From: Mastigias papua
Taxonomy: Eukaryota; Cnidaria; Scyphozoa; Rhizostomeae; Mastigiidae
Direction of reading: 5' to 3'
NCBI GenBank assembly: GCA_964019165.1
Contig: OZ025287.1
Span: 9,864,898-9,928,897, forward strand
DNA: 64,000 bases
Positions 59,481-64,000 of this stretch are shown piece by piece; the first letter of the stretch is position 1; every line of letters begins with the position of its first letter. The notes under the pieces were generated by a model, which saw only the letters and a list, made by a program, of their open reading frames with translations, searched no databases and was not told where the DNA came from. A program made the position numbers and the translations under genes.

Positions 59481-60615
59481 CTTTTACTTCGCCATCCCAT
59501 GTATCGATAATACCAACGCCCGCCAATAATCTCATTTGGCCTAGCAACTCTTCAGCTGGAAATTGCAAATAGTCTATTCAAAAAAGATACCACGTTTTGT
59601 AGACATTACTACAAGGATCATTGATGCTCATATACTGCTACCGATTGACCAATATACCACTTGAACTATCTGGGCCATTTTTTTCTTCCATACTCCATTA
59701 TGAACAATAACTAGTTTACTTGCTGAACTTCGCGCAGCGGCATTTGGTACTCCTCCACAGTAGTGCCCGCGAAATTTGTCTTGATAACGAGGTCGACTGA
59801 TTTATCACCTGTCCTTTTTTCTGTATCAAAAATATTTAAATGCTTTATTTACTACATATGACACATAAAAGAACAAACTGTTAAGTGGTAAGTCATAAAT
59901 AAAACGACTTTGTCCAGTATCTACTTTTAAACCCGGGGCTCTCTCTTTTTAAATCACGGTAATTTTCATATCAATGAAATAGCACTATGGGTAGTAATTA
60001 CGTCATATTTTAATTTGGCATCATGTTAGGCCTAAGTCTGTGCGAAGTGAATGAGCGAGAATAGCCCATTTCGTCAACTTTGTTTCCAACATTACTCTCC
60101 AATGACTCGAAGCTCAATAGCGAACAGTTCATATTATACGAGAACTATTATATTTTGGTGAGCTGTTGTCGAGACGTAAGAGTGATGGTGAGTTGACGAT
60201 GAGGTTTTCTTTTCAACAGGCAAAACTCCTTTTTGAGCGTGTCATTACAGACAATGAGTTCTATCTGAACGTACTATAGAACCAACGAATCTGATGTTGT
60301 GAAGCTAAATTTCTTTATGATAATGAAGAGAAAATGGCTACTAGTACAACTCGAACAGGGAACTTCTTACTGAAACGACTTGCTTCCTACAGTAGATCAA
60401 GCTGGGCAAAGCTTCTTTACCGTCTGTCTAAACACTACGCAAATATTGGTAGCAATATCTCGATGAATGATTATCATAGAGGGATATTAGCCACCTATTC
60501 ATCGAAACTAACTTAAGATCTTCTGAATTGCTTTATCGTTTGATGCCTATGAGCACAATGAAAGCACAATATATAAGTGAATATTGTTTGTTCATTGTCA
60601 TATGACTTTCAGCCT

Positions 60616-60635
60616 CCGTGTGCGTGTGTGTGTGC

Positions 60636-60699
<64 letters not shown>

Positions 60700-60700
60700 T
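60616..60700. repeat. (GT)n microsatellite
   Basis: A GT dinucleotide tract, pure for about 60 bp, lies in the CDAN1-DUSP intergenic region. Confidence 0.95.
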
Positions 60701-60762
60701 GGGTGTGTGGTATGATCAGCCAATGATTTGAGAAGATCCCATGTGTTATAACACATATTGTA

Positions 60763-60979
60763 TTTAGGTAGCATCATGCTGCATTGAGTGCATTATAAAA
60801 CCATAGATAGTAAAACATACTTACACTTTCTTTGTTAGCTCTCTCAATGTCTAATCTCACTGAAGAGTTTGCCAAAGGGCAACAAAAATTTTGAGAGTTT
60901 GAACAACGAAAGTGTTAATGTGTTTTATAATTACTCATGGTTTTATAATGTACTCAATATAGGTATGAAGCTACCTAAA
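60763..60979. mobile_element. 217-bp foldback (near-palindromic) element
   Basis: The outer arms TTTAGGTAGC...GAGT.CATTATAAAACCAT are inverted copies about 42 bp long with few mismatches. The pairing continues inward (AGTAAAACATACTTACACTTTC against GAAAGTGTTAATGTGTTTTATAATTACT, reversed), so nearly the whole unit could fold into one hairpin. It is non-coding. It resembles a foldback MITE; no target-site duplication was seen. Confidence 0.8.
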
Positions 60980-61383
60980 TGCAATGCTTTTAGATGGTTC
61001 TCTCATGATTAAATTTTCATCACCCTGGAGTGTTTGCAATGATGGCTGTCATTACTTCTAACAACCTATGCACAAATCTTTAGATTTCTGTTGCCATCTC
61101 AAGATATTACAAAATAGTTAAGTTTGTTTTGCTATACACATAGAACCACCCGTAGCAACCACATTTCTACTAAGCATGAACACTTAAGAAGTCCTACTGA
61201 CATTATACCCATCCCATATGGATATGCACACCACGGCCTCTGCCAGTTGGCATTGCATTGAGTTAATACCATTAAGTGTTTGCATGTTGATTGGGATCTT
61301 CACAGCACTTCTTTGATTTTGTTGATCCCTTTGGCAACCCTTTTGACTGATAATAGAAATTTTGGATATGTAATAAAAAGCAA

Positions 61384-61438
61384 TACCATGTTTTAGACAT
61401 ACTGAAAAGTCTTTTTTCAGTATGTCTAAAACATGGTA
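61384..61438. other. Perfect 25-bp hairpin
   Basis: Two perfect 25-base arms (TACCATGTTTTAGACATACT then GAAAA, and the inverse) surround a 5-base loop GTCTT. It lies within the dispersed repeat also found at 10262-10350, where only one arm exists, so the second arm looks like a local inverted duplication. Confidence 0.9.
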
Positions 61439-62374
61439 CCGCTTTTTCGTACTGTAGTAAAGTTCTGTAGTACCAACAGACTTTTCATGGATATTTAAGA
61501 GTGGTGTATTGTTTTGTCTGCTAGGTTCAATGGTTTCAGAGCTATGCAAGTGCCTAATGTATGTAAATTTTCTGTTGTAGGTTGAAATGGCATTGCAGAT
61601 TATGATTCATAATATAAAAGAGTTACTAGATTAGATTCCATGGGCATCTCATGCTCGTCTCCTTCTATTGCCAATTTTGATTTATCATGACCAATCAGGT
61701 ATGTTATGATTTTTTCAGTGGAACATTACTAAGGCATAATAAACCTGATTCTAAGGGGCCAGGGATCCATCAAGGCTTGCTGAGGTCCAATGAACCACCT
61801 AGCAAAGCTGAACAGTAGGCATACAACTAGAGATTTTGCAATGTAAGGATCTAGTGGGATCTAGCCCATAGAAAGGTGCACTACAATTTTTCAAAGAGAA
61901 TATAGCTTGGAATAATATGTGTTAATTTAGAAGTGGAAGAATTTCCATGAATTTAAATGCTTTCAATTTATGGAGATGATTACAAGCAGGTCTGCCTTAC
62001 AATAAATAAAGAAAATAATAAATAAGAAATGTAATAAATAGTATCATAATTTTCTAAGTAGAGGGAGAGTCGTAGGAGTTTAGACCACTAGAATTCCCCC
62101 AGAATGGACTCTTTACAGTACGTATCATAAACAACAGAATCATATGTTTTAGATGACTTCCCATATGCACTATCATCTTGCTGGTAAATGATTTGGTGAT
62201 TGTTGTATGTGACTGCCAAAGCACAGTTTGTCAATGGCACCTTCTGTGACTAGAGTTAGTTATGCAATAGTAGTGCTTGAATTTTCACTTGAAACATGCA
62301 TGTGACAACGTTTTGGTATTCAAATGCAGTATGCAAATCAGATTCTCTTTTGAATTTTGTGGTAAACTCTACAC

Positions 62375-62975
62375 CCTTCCTCCTTTCCTCTCTCTGTCCT
62401 TCCATCCATCCTTTCCTCCCTCCTTTCCTCCCATCTATCCTCCTATCCATCCTCCCAATTTCCCTTATTCCCTTCTTTCCTCCCTCCTTTCCTCCCTCCT
62501 TTCCTCCCTTCTTTCCTTCCATCTATCCTTCCTTCCCTCCTTTCTTCCCTCTTTCCTTCCCTCTTTCCCCATCTATACTTCTCCCTGCCCTCCTTCCTTT
62601 CCTCCCTTCTTTCTTCCCTGCTTTCCTCCCATCTGTCCTCCCATCTATCCTTTCTCCATTCCCCCATCTATCCTCCCATCTATCCTCCCATCTATCCTCC
62701 CATCTATCCACCCTCCCACTCTCCTTTCTTCCCTCCTATCCTCTCATCTGTCCGTTCTCCTTTCCTGCTTCCTTCCCAATCTTTCTCCGTCTCCTTCCCT
62801 ACCTCCTTCAATGCCTCCTTCAATGCCACCTTTCTCCCCACCTGGCCTTCCTCCCTCCCTCCCTCCCTACATTCTTCCCAGTCTTCCTTCCTGCCTCTTT
62901 CAATGCTTCCTTCAATCCCCCTTCAATGAATCCTTTCCCCGTCTGTCCTTCCTCCGTCCGCCCTTTCCTCGTTCT
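62375..62975. repeat. Pyrimidine-rich (TTCC/CTCC/ATCC) low-complexity tract
   Basis: About 600 bp of CCTTT, CCTCC and CCATCTAT units, strongly strand-asymmetric. Long Pro/Ser/Leu frames on the plus strand and Arg/Glu/Gly frames on the minus strand are artefacts. Confidence 0.95.
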
Positions 62976-63310
62976 GCATATCATAAGACCAAGTGTATAA
63001 TGCAAATCGTCTACCCCGCCCCCCCCAAAGAACCCCCCGAATAGTCCGCTATGCAAAAAGCACAAAGTTATGATATCATACCTTTGGATAAGCCCCTATC
63101 ACAGAACTGAATGGAAAATCTTTATGGACTGATGCTGATATTTAGAGCATTCTTTATATATTATGGAGAAAAGGAGTCTTCATAATGATTTTTATATATT
63201 TCCAATAATTTTGTAAGCCCTCGCTCCACTATACCCCCTTGTATAATGCCCCATCTTACATTGCTAATATCATCATTCATCATCATCATCATTCATCAAA
63301 TTGAAGATTT

Positions 63311-63686
63311 ATGGAGTTGCTGAGCTCATTTGTTATTCTTTATCACCCAAAGGTTCATGGGATTTTGTCGTCAGAGCTGGCCACACTAATTGAAGAAAAC
63401 CTTGAGAAACTTCTCGTCATTGACAGCAGGTCGTTTCTAGAGTACAATGATTCCCACGTGCAAGGGTCCATAAACATCCAATCATCAAAGCTCATCAGAA
63501 AGAGGCTGGAGCAGAACAAACTCAACATCATTGATTTGCTAAAAGATGCTAATCACGATGACGTTGATAAGGTTGTGATTTATGATCAGAGCACATCAGA
63601 CATATCATTGATACCAAGAGAACATTTCATGTATTTGATCGCCACAAAATTGCACGAACAGTTCAACTTTATATGTTACCTCCAAG
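63311..63686 (+). CDS. Dual-specificity MAPK phosphatase, rhodanese-like domain exon (partial gene)
   Basis: MAP-kinase phosphatases of the DUSP8/DUSP16 type bind JNK/p38 through an N-terminal rhodanese-like domain and dephosphorylate them with a C-terminal catalytic domain. Here LLVIDSRSFLEYNDSHVQGS (residues about 34-53), SSKLIRKRLEQNK and VVIYDQSTSD match the human DUSP8/16 motifs VIDSRSFVEYN, CSKLVKRRLQQ and VVYDQST. The basic IRKRLEQ segment is the usual kinase-interaction motif. The exon ends at a GTAAGT donor at 63687; the catalytic HCxxGxxR domain lies beyond the window. The start is uncertain: ATG 63311 gives a short N-terminus, but a CCCAAAG acceptor just before GTTCATGG suggests the exon could begin near 63353. 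The remaining 314 bp is intron. Confidence 0.85.
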
Positions 63687-64000
63687 GTAAGTTGTGTCAA
63701 TTGTTGTTCACATTTTTTCAGTATTTTTCAAACACTTTCTTCATATTAATACCTAATTTTTCGCTGAGACTTAATGTTCTTACATATATTTTTATTTTGA
63801 TTTTAAGAATTTTCCTCTCTTCCTTTTAATTTGAGCGATTGTGAGCATTGATACATTCTTATAATAAAAATGTGTAACTGACAGTCCCCGAAGAGTTCCT
63901 GAGTCGCATAATAACCTAGTTCATAATGACCTCCAGACTTTCTTTGTTTTCTAAAGAAAACTCGGTTAAGTAGAATATCTAAACCTTGATGAAGCTTGCA

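Larger units (their letters stand above)
59481..63310. other. Intergenic region between CDAN1 and DUSP-like gene
   Basis: No gene is recognised in this 3.8 kb. It contains the CDAN1 5' flank, a (GT)n tract, a long foldback element (60763-60979), a perfect hairpin (61384-61438), a pyrimidine-rich tract (62375-62975) and a short CAT repeat before the DUSP exon. Confidence 0.6.

Noticed and set aside
62277..63044. Pro/Ser/Leu-rich frame of 255 codons
   Set aside because: It is low-complexity pyrimidine repeat with no domain and no conserved motif.

Overview
This window is animal nuclear DNA: AT-rich, with intron-dense genes that splice in consistent phases, many microsatellites and small inverted-repeat transposons, and orthologues of animal genes (two-pore channel 2, ARHGAP1, MRPL21, codanin-1, a MAP-kinase phosphatase, a class A GPCR). 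The style fits an invertebrate, perhaps a cnidarian or another early-branching animal, but I cannot fix the taxon. Exon borders were read by eye from GT/AG sites, reading phase and remembered human proteins; no search or alignment was run.

Layout. Positions 1-7590 are the end of a tandem satellite with a 118-bp monomer. From 8428 to 32511 on the minus strand lies a TPCN2-like gene; I could place 28 exons and one predicted exon was not found. A three-exon GPCR on the plus strand (26568-30051) sits inside its large intronic interval. A 140-bp interval separates the TPCN2 start from a head-to-head, intronless AtuA-like gene (32652-34787). ARHGAP1 follows on the minus strand in 12 exons (36144-48293; 485 codons plus stop, phases closing exactly), tail-to-tail with AtuA. 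ARHGAP1 is head-to-head with MRPL21 (48947-51844, 8 exons, 215 codons plus stop). Next come an 829-bp non-autonomous PIF/Harbinger element (52008-52836) and a CDAN1 (codanin-1) gene on the minus strand whose 1044-codon open frame may be only its first coding exon. The right edge holds the rhodanese-like first coding exon of a DUSP8/DUSP16-type phosphatase.

Function. The genes are housekeeping or signalling genes with no obvious shared pathway: endolysosomal Na+/Ca2+ release (TPC2), Rho-GTPase inactivation (ARHGAP1), mitochondrial translation (MRPL21), histone-chaperone control (codanin-1), MAPK dephosphorylation (DUSP) and an orphan receptor. The clearest unusual points are the nested GPCR, the two head-to-head intervals, the intronless bacterial-type AtuA gene in an intron-rich neighbourhood, the Harbinger element with its array of 10-bp repeats, the satellite with a perfect palindrome in most monomers, and several foldback elements.
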